Shown here: positions 45,587 to 53,286 of the stretch, piece by piece
How the letters are laid out: each line of letters opens with the position of its first letter
Position numbering within the stretch: the stretch's first letter is position 1
Source of the DNA: CADEDV01 sp964596345
GTDB lineage: Bacteria > Bacteroidota > Bacteroidia > Chitinophagales > Chitinophagaceae
NCBI GenBank assembly: GCA_964596345.1
Contig: CAZQSZ010000001.1
Span: forward strand, 620,001-684,000
Length of the DNA stretch: 64,000 nucleotides
Direction: 5' to 3'
Program-made: the position numbers and the translations under genes
The notes under the pieces: generated by a model
Seen by the model: only the letters and a program-made list of their open reading frames with translations
Database searches by the model: none
Told to the model about the DNA's origin: nothing

Positions 45587-46837
45587 TTAATGGATAAAAA
45601 TTTCTGATATAGTATTATAAATTGTTGCGTTACCGGGGGGATGTGTTGTTTTTACCATTTGTACGGATGGGTTGGGCAGGTCATCAACATCATTATTGTT
45701 TTTATCTTTTACCACCGCATTGATATATCCGAGCCGGGTAAGCGGATGAGGTCCTGTCACGGAAGTATCGGCAAACTTATCACCCCGGTATTGCCAGAGG
45801 GTCATCCTGTTCCTGAAGCGTATCTCATAGACCTGGTCTTTCAATACATCGGTATTATCGGTCATATTGTATGTTGCCAGGTTGCTTTTTAAGGAAAGAT
45901 CAATGATCATATCTGCTGATACGGCCCGCTCTATACGGAAAAAGGGAAATTCTTTTTTATAATTAATAGCAGCATCTTCAAACTTTACGGTGTAAATCCC
46001 TTCCGGTAATAAGTGAATAGCTACGAGGGCCACTATTTTTTCTGGGTCATTTCCTTTTTTATCTTTTATAAATTCAGTCTTTACGGGCATTTCTTCTGCG
46101 GCTGCATTAGTAATTGTGACTGTTATATCCGCCTGTTCTTTGCCGGAATTAAAACGCAACAGGTCAGTGAATACCGGCACCAGGTCATTGATGCCGGTAT
46201 ATTGAAGAGGCTGACCATTTACCAGGGTATCATTTGTCCAGTCAGCATGGGGTGGGGCATTGTTAGTGATCTTTTTGGCGATAAAAAGTTGGGTGGCAGT
46301 ATTTTCATTATCAGCAATAATATCACCTGCCGAAGCAGTTTGACCATTTTGAAAGGCAGGGGCAATTTTGCTGAGGTAGGGATGTTTTTTGGGTGAACCG
46401 GTGGTAAGATTATGGCAATAGAAAACCGTATTGGCCGGGCTGATAGTACCGGTAAGATCATTGATCTGCCGTTGCATCGGCAGTGCTGTATAATTAATAA
46501 AGAAAGGATCTGTGAAATAAACCAAAAAACTGAAACGGCTTGCGTCCTCCGGTTTGAAAACAGGCTTGTATTTATCAGTAGCAGTTTTTTCTGCACGAAG
46601 ACCCACCAGCAGGCCGGTGGGGGTGAGTTTGAAAATACACCTGTACTGCTTTAATAATTTTTTACAGGCTTCTGTAGGTTCTATGAATAGAAAGTTGCGG
46701 ATATCATATTTCTTAAGCACTTCTTTCTTTTCTTTGTTACCATCCATCAGGTCGAACAGCAGGTTACCTTTATTCAGAAAATAATGGTGAAGGATCTTCA
46801 CCTCAAATAATGTTCTGTATACAAGATTGCTGCTCAT
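45587..46837 (-). CDS. unknown CIS protein between tail terminator and sheath genes
   Basis: 416 residues that I do not recognise. Residues about 1-130 include a basic region (YRTLFEVKILHHYFLNKG), FKLTPTGLLVGLRAE and RFSFLVYFTDPFFINYTALP. The C-terminal half looks beta-rich, with an end YNTISEIFIH. There is no signal peptide or membrane helix. The second position in the operon, 8 bp after DUF4255 and 18 bp before the sheath, points to the capped distal end of the particle, for example a cap adaptor or sheath-collar protein. This is only an inference from position. Confidence 0.65.
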   Translation of the reverse strand: MSSNLVYRTLFEVKILHHYFLNKGNLLFDLMDGNKEKKEVLKKYDIRNFLFIEPTEACKKLLKQYRCIFKLTPTGLLVGLRAEKTATDKYKPVFKPEDASRFSFLVYFTDPFFINYTALPMQRQINDLTGTISPANTVFYCHNLTTGSPKKHPYLSKIAPAFQNGQTASAGDIIADNENTATQLFIAKKITNNAPPHADWTNDTLVNGQPLQYTGINDLVPVFTDLLRFNSGKEQADITVTITNAAAEEMPVKTEFIKDKKGNDPEKIVALVAIHLLPEGIYTVKFEDAAINYKKEFPFFRIERAVSADMIIDLSLKSNLATYNMTDNTDVLKDQVYEIRFRNRMTLWQYRGDKFADTSVTGPHPLTRLGYINAVVKDKNNNDVDDLPNPSVQMVKTTHPPGNATIYNTISEIFIH

Positions 46838-46845
46838 ATAAGGGA

Positions 46846-47445
46846 TCAGGATGTTATTTTTTGAAGGGTTTCCTCGTTCAGTTGTATTTCTTTGATGATG
46901 CCTCTTTCTTCGGTTCTGCTTTCCCGCTGCATTTCTGTTAGTCTTAACTTATATAATACAAAAGGATGCTGTTTGCCGCCCAGCGTACTCCAGAGATAAT
47001 TGGCTTGTTCAAAAGTGGGAGAGTACAGGTCCATAATAATGCTGAAATCCTCCAGGCCTTTTACCTGTGTAAAACTGTTCTTATGATCAAAAGAGTGTTT
47101 TCCCTGGAAGAATTGAATAACACGGGATAATAAGATCAGGCCATGTTCGTATTTCTTTAATACGGCCGAAAAGAGTACAAAGAGATTGAGATAGACAGGC
47201 GGATTCCGGTAAATGGTATTCGGGAATTCCTTAACGTAGTGAGGAATATTCTTCAGCGTGGTCTCTTCAGCTATATTGACCAGTGAGATAAGAATATTGT
47301 CAACATTCTTGATCGCCTGCTCATCGAGTGACGCAATATTTTCAAGTTTCACGATCGGCTTTGGAACCTGTGGATCGTCCGGAGGAAACGTATCCAGGTA
47401 CAGGTTCAGCTGCTCCTTGAGAAACTCAAGAGACCTGAACAACAT
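46846..47445 (-). CDS. DUF4255 CIS tail-terminator/cap protein (Afp16-like)
   Basis: 199 residues. The helical N-terminus LFRSLEFLKEQLNLYL, the central NIPHYVKEFPNTIYRNPPVYLNLFVLFSA, and the LYSPTFEQANYLWSTLGGKQHPFVLYKLRLTEM block identify DUF4255, the family of Afp16/Pvc16. In related systems this protein caps the distal tube end and stops elongation. It is the first gene of the CIS operon. A plausible promoter and a palindrome lie in the 152 bp before it. Confidence 0.9.
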   Translation of the reverse strand: MLFRSLEFLKEQLNLYLDTFPPDDPQVPKPIVKLENIASLDEQAIKNVDNILISLVNIAEETTLKNIPHYVKEFPNTIYRNPPVYLNLFVLFSAVLKKYEHGLILLSRVIQFFQGKHSFDHKNSFTQVKGLEDFSIIMDLYSPTFEQANYLWSTLGGKQHPFVLYKLRLTEMQRESRTEERGIIKEIQLNEETLQKITS

Positions 47446-47486
47446 AGGTAATAAGGTTTGGTTAATGGCAGGAACGGAAGAATGTG

Positions 47487-47530
47487 AAGGTAACTTAGCA
47501 GCTAACGAAAGTCAATAACCACTTAGTGGT
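47487..47530 (-). promoter_or_regulatory. candidate CIS-operon promoter with adjacent palindrome
   Basis: On the minus strand a TTGACT (47510-47515) lies 17 bp before TACCTT (47487-47492), about 42 bp upstream of the DUF4255 start. Directly upstream is the palindrome ACCACT-T-AGTGGT (47518-47530), a possible regulator site. The hexamers are only fair matches and do not follow the Bacteroidota TAnnTTTG consensus. Confidence 0.3.
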
Positions 47531-47597
47531 ATTTTTAGTAAACCCTGTTAACTTAGTATTAATACAGGAAGGAAAAACCAGAATTGTTTAATGACAC

Positions 47598-47774
47598 TTA
47601 AAATCTGTCATTTATGGCATCGATGAGTTGTTGCAGTTTTGTGTTTTGCTGAACTAGTATTTCCTCTAACAGCTTTGCCTGGAAGAACTGTATATAGGCG
47701 TCCATATTTGTTTTTGGATCAAGCCCGGTCTCGTTTTTGAATTCCTGCTGGTAAGTTTGAAATTTTGTAGCCAT
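47598..47774 (-). CDS. 58-residue protein of unknown function before the CIS operon
   Basis: The frame is open further upstream, into the tRNA, but the credible start is the ATG at 47774. This gives MATKFQTYQQEF followed by an acidic and amide-rich helical sequence ending in QLIDAINDRF. It has no signal peptide and no known family. It lies between the tRNA-Arg terminator and the DUF4255 gene, 152 bp before the latter. It could be a small regulator or an unrelated orphan; nothing in the sequence decides. Confidence 0.45.
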   Translation of the reverse strand: MATKFQTYQQEFKNETGLDPKTNMDAYIQFFQAKLLEEILVQQNTKLQQLIDAINDRF

Positions 47775-47792
47775 GGTATAAGTTTTGGGGTT

Positions 47793-47823
47793 AAAAAATA
47801 AAAGGCCCTGTGAGAGCCTTTTA
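47793..47823 (-). terminator. intrinsic terminator of tRNA-Arg
   Basis: Minus-strand hairpin with an 8-bp stem (47816-47823 with 47799-47806, TAAAAGGC against GCCTTTTA) and a 9-nt loop, followed by a run of T (ATTTTTT in the transcript, 47793-47798 read in reverse). It starts 17 bp after the tRNA 3' end. Confidence 0.75.
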
Positions 47824-47839
47824 CCTTTTTTTGAATTTG

Positions 47840-47911
47840 TAGCCTCGACAGGAATCGAACCTGTATCTGGAGCTTCGGAAACTCTTATACTATCCATTGT
47901 ACTACGAGGCC
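47840..47911 (-). tRNA. tRNA-Arg (anticodon CCG)
   Basis: 72 nt on the minus strand. The 7-bp acceptor stem GGCCTCG/CGAGGCT includes a G1-U72 wobble. D arm GTAC/GTAT, anticodon loop TTCCGAA giving CCG, and T arm ACAGG-TTCGATT-CCTGT are all visible, with discriminator A and no encoded CCA. The anticodon stem has one unpaired outer position. It reads CGG arginine codons. Confidence 0.93.
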
Positions 47912-47917
47912 AATTCC

Positions 47918-48496
47918 CTACTTAATTAAACCGGGGGCATTGGTGGCAAATATTTTTACCGCAATGGCGAGCAATATTACGCCAAAAAATTTTCTTATCG
48001 CTATCAATCCTGCCGGACCCAATAATTTGGCAATGACATTCAGTGATTTTAGTACAATAAATACAATAATAAGGTTGACCAGGATCGCTATTAAGATGCT
48101 GGTTTCTCCATAATTGGCCTTCAGTGACATAATGGTGGTCAGTGTTCCGGAACCGGCGATAAGCGGGAAAGCGATCGGAACCACTGTGGCTGCTTTTACA
48201 TCTTTTTCACTTTTAAAAAATTCCAGGCCGAGCACCATTTCCAGGCCCAGGATAAAGATGACAATAGAACCGCCTACAGCAAAAGATTTCTTATCCAGGT
48301 TCAAGAGGTTTAAAAAAGGTTCTCCCAGGAAAAGAAATAGTACCATCAGGGCCCCGGAAATAACGGTAGCCCTTAATTCCCGGATACCGCCCATTTTTTC
48401 TTTGAGGCTGATCAACACCGGAACAGACCCGATAATATCAATGATCGCAAAAAGGGTAAATGTGACGGTGAGCAATTCTTTGATGTCAAGGTTCAT
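47918..48496 (-). CDS. MarC-family integral membrane protein
   Basis: 192 residues with six probable membrane helices, starting with the MNLDIKELLTVTFTLFAIIDIIGSVPVLISL pattern of MarC proteins. Two helices carry GGSIVIFILGLEMVLG and IAFPLIAGSGTLTTIMSL, both typical. The open frame extends to 48625 into the next gene's promoter region, but the family start corresponds to the ATG at 48496. MarC proteins are of uncertain function and were once linked, wrongly, to multiple antibiotic resistance. Divergent from the phosphodiesterase-type gene. Confidence 0.88.
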   Translation of the reverse strand: MNLDIKELLTVTFTLFAIIDIIGSVPVLISLKEKMGGIRELRATVISGALMVLFLFLGEPFLNLLNLDKKSFAVGGSIVIFILGLEMVLGLEFFKSEKDVKAATVVPIAFPLIAGSGTLTTIMSLKANYGETSILIAILVNLIIVFIVLKSLNVIAKLLGPAGLIAIRKFFGVILLAIAVKIFATNAPGLIK

Positions 48497-48623
48497 GAGA
48501 ATTGTTTTGGCAAAGGTAGGGGCTATGGCTGTTAACATTAAATCCATAGTATGGTAACAGCGCCATAACGATATATCAATATACAGTTCATCTGTGGATT
48601 TGACCTTTGCAAAACCGCACACC

Positions 48624-49784
48624 ATGAAAAGTGTACTGGTCAGCGTTATGCTGCTGACCTTATTGCAACAGCCTGATACGGCTCTAACTAATCAACCTAC
48701 CAAAACCCCGGCTTCCACGGGCAATGTTTTTATTATCACGACGGACGGGTTACGCTGGCAGGAGGTTTTTACAGGAGCTGATTCCTTATTGATAAATAAT
48801 GAAAAAGCCACACCCGGCAGTGATCTGCTCAATATGTTATACTGGGATCCTGCTCCTGAAACACGGAGGAAGAAACTAATGCCCTTTTTATGGAATGTAA
48901 TTGCTAAAAAGGGCCAGTTATCCGGTAACAGGATGTATAATAATAAAGTGAATGTTGCCAACGCCTATGCTATTTCTTATCCCGGGTATAACGAAATATT
49001 TACCGGAACCGCTGATGAGATGATCTCCTCTAATAAAAAGTACCGGAACCCGAATATCAATGTGCTGGAATTCCTGAATAACAAAGAGCATTTTAATGGT
49101 AAGGTGGCGGCTTTCACTTCCTGGGATGTATTTCCCTATATATTCAATGAAAAAAGAAACGGGTTGTTGGTCAACAGCGGGTATGAAACCGGGTTAGAAA
49201 ATTCGTTAACACAGGAAATCATTAATGGAGTACAGCAGGAAGTGAAAGACAAACAAGCTACAAGACATGACCAGCTGACCTTCGCTTGCGCCAAAGAATA
49301 CTTACAACTACATCAACCCAAAATACTTTTTCTCGGGCTGGGTGAAACAGATGAGTTTGCCCATGATGGCCGCTATGACCTGTACCTGCAGCAAGCCAAT
49401 GCTGTGGACAGAATGATCGCTGAATTATGGCACTGGGTACAAACAACGCCGGGCTATAAAGACAATACCACGTTTATTATCACCACCGATCATGGCCGCG
49501 GAAGCAGAACTAATAAATGGACATCACACGGGGCTTTTATCAAAGGTTCTTCAGAAGTGTGGCTGGCGATGATCGGGCCGGGTATTGAGCCTTTGGGAGA
49601 GATAAAAGAGCAGCAACAGCTTTACCAGCATCAGCTGGCTCAAACAATAGCGAATTTATTGGGCGAAGATTTTGATCCGGGCCAACCGGTGGGACAAGCT
49701 ATTGAATTGAAGAAAAAAGAAACAGTTCTGCCCCTTTTAGAAAAGGACAGAACTGTGGCCGTAATTAACGATGCCCGTAAATGA
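48624..49784 (+). CDS. exported alkaline-phosphatase-superfamily hydrolase
   Basis: 386 residues from the ATG at 48624. An earlier in-frame ATG (48594) would place residues before the signal peptide MKSVLVSVMLLTLLQQ. The metal-binding set of the AlkP superfamily is visible: D in TTDGLRWQEVF, E-T-D-E-F-A-H-D near 265, and TDHGRG followed by SHGAF. Family members are phosphodiesterases, phosphomutases or sulfatases of the periplasm. The likely substrate is a phospho- or sulfo-ester, but the specificity is unclear. Its end overlaps the convergent Cys-rich gene by 20 bp. Confidence 0.82.
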   Translation: MKSVLVSVMLLTLLQQPDTALTNQPTKTPASTGNVFIITTDGLRWQEVFTGADSLLINNEKATPGSDLLNMLYWDPAPETRRKKLMPFLWNVIAKKGQLSGNRMYNNKVNVANAYAISYPGYNEIFTGTADEMISSNKKYRNPNINVLEFLNNKEHFNGKVAAFTSWDVFPYIFNEKRNGLLVNSGYETGLENSLTQEIINGVQQEVKDKQATRHDQLTFACAKEYLQLHQPKILFLGLGETDEFAHDGRYDLYLQQANAVDRMIAELWHWVQTTPGYKDNTTFIITTDHGRGSRTNKWTSHGAFIKGSSEVWLAMIGPGIEPLGEIKEQQQLYQHQLAQTIANLLGEDFDPGQPVGQAIELKKKETVLPLLEKDRTVAVINDARK

Positions 49785-49986
49785 ATTTCTCCCGGAATAA
49801 TTCCACCTGGCTTTTTAGCTGTAACAAACAGTTTTTACAAAGACAGTCATTGTATTTCTGTTCGATGAAAGCTTTTTCTTCAGCAGTAAAGCTGATGCCA
49901 TAACACTGGCATTGGATGATATTGCCGGGTTTGCATTCAAACGGGGTATTGCAGCGGGGGCATTTTTTTATTTCATGCTGGCACAT
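49765..49986 (-). CDS. cysteine-rich CWC family protein
   Basis: 73 residues with the cysteine pattern CPRC near residues 9-12, CKPG, CQCYG, and CLCKNC near the end. This resembles the Cys_rich_CWC family, small zinc-binding proteins with conserved C-x-x-C and C-W-C-like motifs. The CYG here replaces the usual CWC-type aromatic. Its function is unknown. The convergent overlap of 20 bp with the hydrolase gene and the 9-bp gap to the receptor gene suggest it is co-transcribed with the receptor. Confidence 0.75.
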   Translation of the reverse strand: MCQHEIKKCPRCNTPFECKPGNIIQCQCYGISFTAEEKAFIEQKYNDCLCKNCLLQLKSQVELFREKFIYGHR

Positions 49987-49995
49987 AAGCTGGTT

Positions 49996-51939
49996 TTACA
50001 ATTGAAATCGTACCCCGGTGGTAAAATTAAATCTCCTTGAATTATATCCCCGGATATCAAAGTATTCTTTGTTAGTTATATTCTTAAGGTCAAGAAAAAG
50101 CCGGAATACTTTGTCGAATTTATATTCTCCGTACAAATCAATCGTAGTATACGCTTTCAATATTTCGGGGCTGCTGCCATAAATAAATTCTTCTCTTTTA
50201 CTGAATGATCTGGCCTGGGCCCGGATGAAAATAGCTTTTGTTACCTGTGCACCCATTGATAAATTTATTGCGTGTTTGGGTATCCTGTATAAATTGAAGT
50301 AGGTAGTGTCTTTGCCAATCGGCCTTCCGGTACCATCAAAGGCAGACGTAGTTTCGCCATCGGTATAGGTATAATTGGCATCCATGCTTAATTTACCTTT
50401 GCTATAATTCATTTCGAATTCTGCGCCATAATTTTTTTGCTTACTTACGTTCAGGTATTTGCTTTCAAATGTTGATGGATTAAAAGTGTATACGATTGCA
50501 TCATCCGTATTCCGGTAAAAACCCACAACCCTCAACCGAAATGTTTTTGCAACTGTAACGGCAGTGCCTGCCTCAGCGATCAGGCCTTTTTCAGGTTTCA
50601 GGCCAGCATTACCAGCAAAGGCATCAAACAACTGGTATAAAGTTGGTGTTTTAAAGGCAGAATATAGATTAGCAAAAACTTTCAGCTTGCTGCTTATAGC
50701 ATAAGAAGGGTTAAATGTGAAGGTAAAGTTGTTTCCATATTCAGAATGTTTGTTCCAGCGACCACCGAGTTCTGTGGAAAACCCTTTATTGTTTTTATAC
50801 AGCAGCGAGACATAGGGGCTGAACTGGTTCATTTTTGCAGACAGGGGAGGTGCCATATAAGGCCCGAAGCTTCCTGTTGAATAATAAGATTGATCTGTAT
50901 TATTGAAACGGTAGTCAGCACCCGCCAGTATCTCCATATTTTTTAACAACCAGCTGTTATATACTTCAGCAAAATGTGTTCTGCCGGTATAATCCGCACG
51001 GGAGTATGAAGAGAACGGGTTACTGATATGCCCTGGCTCATCTACATACAGGCGTTGTGCCCTGTTATAGTTATAGGTGGCATGAAGAGAACCGAGCTTA
51101 TGTTTGTAAACAATACTTGTACCTGCCTGCGTGTTTTTATTCAAGCCGGTATAATCCCGGTCATCTTTAAAGGCAGATGCATCCAAATCAGTTTTATAAC
51201 GACTGTAGGAACTGAAGAAGGTGACTTTTATTGCTGGTGATACCTGGAAACCCAACCTGCCATTAATAGTATTTTGTTCAATACCATCTCTATCAAACTG
51301 CCCGGTTTTATTTTCATCATATGCTGTAGAAAATCCATCTGACCCAAGGTGTGTATAATTAAAGGAGAGATCAGTCTGCTTTCCCCTTGTACTAAAGCCA
51401 AGGTTTTGTTGCAGTGTATTGTAGCTGCCACCGGTGAGATCGCCATAAATATTAAAAGTTCCGGTAGCTGGTTTCTTTGAAATGATATTAATAACACCTG
51501 CTACAGCATCTGAACCGTATAAAGTTGACTGACCGCCCTTAAGAATTTCAATTCTTTCTACTTGCCCGCTGGTAATGAAATTGAGATCAAAATAATTACT
51601 AATGACGGATGGATCGTTAACTGGGATGCCATCCAGTAATATCAACACGTTACCTGCTGAAGCGCCACGGATGGATACGGTCTGGTTGGTTCCTGAAATA
51701 TTATTGGCACCAATTATAGTGGTACCGCTAACTGTATTCAGCAGTTCGCCCAGCGTTCTTCCGCCGCTTTTCTCCAGTTGTTCCCGGCTGATAATTGTAA
51801 TTACCTTGCCTGTTTCAGATTGTTTTTTGGGATACTTGTTCGAAGTGATCACCACTTCTTCGAGGGAAGTGCTGTCCTGTTGCGCCTGTAACTGACTGCC
51901 GATCATACCAGCAGCCAGCACAAAAAAATGTTTTTTCAT
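49996..51939 (-). CDS. btuB: TonB-dependent vitamin B12 receptor, BtuB-like
   Basis: 647 residues. A signal peptide (about 1-19) precedes a TonB-box-like EEVVIT and a plug domain with SREQLEKSGGRTLGELLNTVSG, VSIRGASAGNVLILLDGIPVND and GQVERIEILKGGQSTLYGSDAVAGVINI. The remaining ~500 residues form the 22-strand barrel, ending in an aromatic-like F-x-L C-terminus (GVRFQL). The cobalamin riboswitch about 105 nt upstream on the same strand makes corrinoid import the probable function. It is an outer-membrane protein, repressed when cobalamin is plentiful. Confidence 0.9.
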   Translation of the reverse strand: MKKHFFVLAAGMIGSQLQAQQDSTSLEEVVITSNKYPKKQSETGKVITIISREQLEKSGGRTLGELLNTVSGTTIIGANNISGTNQTVSIRGASAGNVLILLDGIPVNDPSVISNYFDLNFITSGQVERIEILKGGQSTLYGSDAVAGVINIISKKPATGTFNIYGDLTGGSYNTLQQNLGFSTRGKQTDLSFNYTHLGSDGFSTAYDENKTGQFDRDGIEQNTINGRLGFQVSPAIKVTFFSSYSRYKTDLDASAFKDDRDYTGLNKNTQAGTSIVYKHKLGSLHATYNYNRAQRLYVDEPGHISNPFSSYSRADYTGRTHFAEVYNSWLLKNMEILAGADYRFNNTDQSYYSTGSFGPYMAPPLSAKMNQFSPYVSLLYKNNKGFSTELGGRWNKHSEYGNNFTFTFNPSYAISSKLKVFANLYSAFKTPTLYQLFDAFAGNAGLKPEKGLIAEAGTAVTVAKTFRLRVVGFYRNTDDAIVYTFNPSTFESKYLNVSKQKNYGAEFEMNYSKGKLSMDANYTYTDGETTSAFDGTGRPIGKDTTYFNLYRIPKHAINLSMGAQVTKAIFIRAQARSFSKREEFIYGSSPEILKAYTTIDLYGEYKFDKVFRLFLDLKNITNKEYFDIRGYNSRRFNFTTGVRFQL

Positions 51940-52044
51940 TTTATTGAAAAATTTTGTGTGACTGCTTCCGAAAAAAAGATTGAAATATAAACGTCCTGGG
52001 ACTTTTACATCTCATGCCTTTCACCCGAAAGCTGAATGTTGTTT

Positions 52045-52225
52045 GCTGATCTGGCAGGTCTTCTGGCTTGCTCCGTTGTTTTAAGCCTTCCCATCTGCCG
52101 GTTGGCAAACAGTGGCGTGAAGATGAAACAACGTTTGACTGAGCTTACAGCTACGGGGATAGCGCCGGAATCACACCGGACTTCCCTTTTAACCCCGCCC
52201 GCAGACGGGGACCAAACCGTGGCAA
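52045..52225 (-). promoter_or_regulatory. cobalamin riboswitch
   Basis: On the minus strand the RNA contains the B12 box AAGCCAGAAGACCTGCC (52053-52069) and the upstream core GGGTTAAAAGGGAA followed by CCGGTGTGATTCCGG and CCCCGTAGCTGTAAGC, the standard order of the cobalamin aptamer. A TACATTTG at 52223-52230 matches the Bacteroidota -7 element TAnnTTTG and would start transcription at the aptamer's 5' edge, though I see no convincing -33 element. A CTTTC/GAAAG hairpin near 52016-52032 may belong to the expression platform. It controls the BtuB-like gene. Confidence 0.95.
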
Positions 52226-52230
52226 ATGTA

Positions 52231-52516
52231 AGGAGTAAAAAAAATATGGCCGGATGAGTTATCAACAAGCCCGGTATAAAATTTGCTTTATCAACTAAAC
52301 TTTTTGTTTATAGCAGAGTCAACCTGTTCATCTTTTTTGCATGAAGCAATTCTAAAATCTTACTGAATTTTTTAACAAGAAAGTAATACTGAAGCGACAT
52401 TTAATTCGTTCGTTCCGCTATTTATTTTCTCCCCGCCCGTTCCCTTACCAAGCTCAATTACCAACGCTGCTTTATTTATTACCAGGAATGCGATTGCATT
52501 CCACAAACTATACACT
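52231..52516. other. intergenic region between riboswitch and outer-membrane barrel gene
   Basis: No ORF of coding quality, no hairpin followed by a T run, and no tRNA is visible here. The AT-rich half (52270-52400) probably contains the promoters of the divergent riboswitch transcript and the barrel gene. I could not pick a convincing TTG/TAnnTTTG pair for the barrel gene. Confidence 0.5.
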
Positions 52517-53272
52517 ATGAACAAAAGCCACCTGCTGGCAGCAGCGTTATTGTTACTGATGAATACAAAGAGTCATTTTACTTACGGCCAGGTTAATTCG
52601 CAAAAATTTGAAATAGGTGCAGGTATCAGCAGCTTTATTTACCAGGGGGACCTGACCCCTGAGCGACTAGGAAGCAGTAAGACCATGCGTTTGGGTATTA
52701 ATTTATATGGAAGCAGGATCATCAGCCCGGCCTTTTCATTACGAACTAACCTGGCGATTGGTGGATTGAGAGGAGATGATGCGAAGTACAAGAATCCTGA
52801 ATACCGGCAACAGCGGAGTTTTAATTTCCGGACACCAGTTATTGAAGTATCGCAATTATTGGTATGGAATCCCTTGGGAACTAATCACAATGACAAAGGA
52901 TTTTATCCTTACCTGTTTGGCGGAGCAGGGATAACGTTTCTGAAAATAAAGCGGGACTGGAGCAGGTATAATGCTGAATATTTTAATGCAGCCGGTGAAG
53001 ATGTAACTGCCAGGCTGGCCCTCGATACAGCACATGCTTTACCTCGGGTAATCCCGGTAATTCCGTTAGGTGCGGGGATACGTTACAACTTTTCACAGCG
53101 ACTGGCATTGAACCTGGAAGGTTCCTACCGGATGAGTTTTACGGACTACCTGGATGGATTCAGCCAGGCCGCCAATCCTGCCCGTAATGACCATTATCAT
53201 ACGATTACAATAAGTGCTGTTTACCGGATAGGTAAGCGGAATGCATTCGATTGCCCGGTGGTAAAGTATTAG
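52517..53272 (+). CDS. outer-membrane beta-barrel protein (DUF6089-like)
   Basis: 251 residues. The signal peptide (1-24) ends in YGQ, and the rest is an 8-strand type barrel with alternating hydrophobic and polar residues. It contains FEIGAGISSFIYQGDLTP, the KGFYPYLFGGAGITFLKIK glycine-rich strand, PVIPLGAGIRYNFSQRLALNLEGSYR, and a terminal strand HTITISAVYRIG. The FxxGxGxxxYxGDL start matches DUF6089-type Bacteroidota outer-membrane proteins. The function is unknown, presumably structural or small-molecule binding. Confidence 0.75.
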   Translation: MNKSHLLAAALLLLMNTKSHFTYGQVNSQKFEIGAGISSFIYQGDLTPERLGSSKTMRLGINLYGSRIISPAFSLRTNLAIGGLRGDDAKYKNPEYRQQRSFNFRTPVIEVSQLLVWNPLGTNHNDKGFYPYLFGGAGITFLKIKRDWSRYNAEYFNAAGEDVTARLALDTAHALPRVIPVIPLGAGIRYNFSQRLALNLEGSYRMSFTDYLDGFSQAANPARNDHYHTITISAVYRIGKRNAFDCPVVKY

Positions 53273-53286
53273 CTCATCAGAGAACC

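Noticed and set aside
19083..47445. A prophage
   Set aside because: No capsid, terminase, portal, lysis or replication genes; the tail genes are of CIS type with DUF4157 and AAA+ ATPase.
47840..47911. Attachment site of a mobile element in tRNA-Arg
   Set aside because: No integrase gene, no repeated tRNA 3' end at the other border, and housekeeping genes follow; evidence is insufficient.
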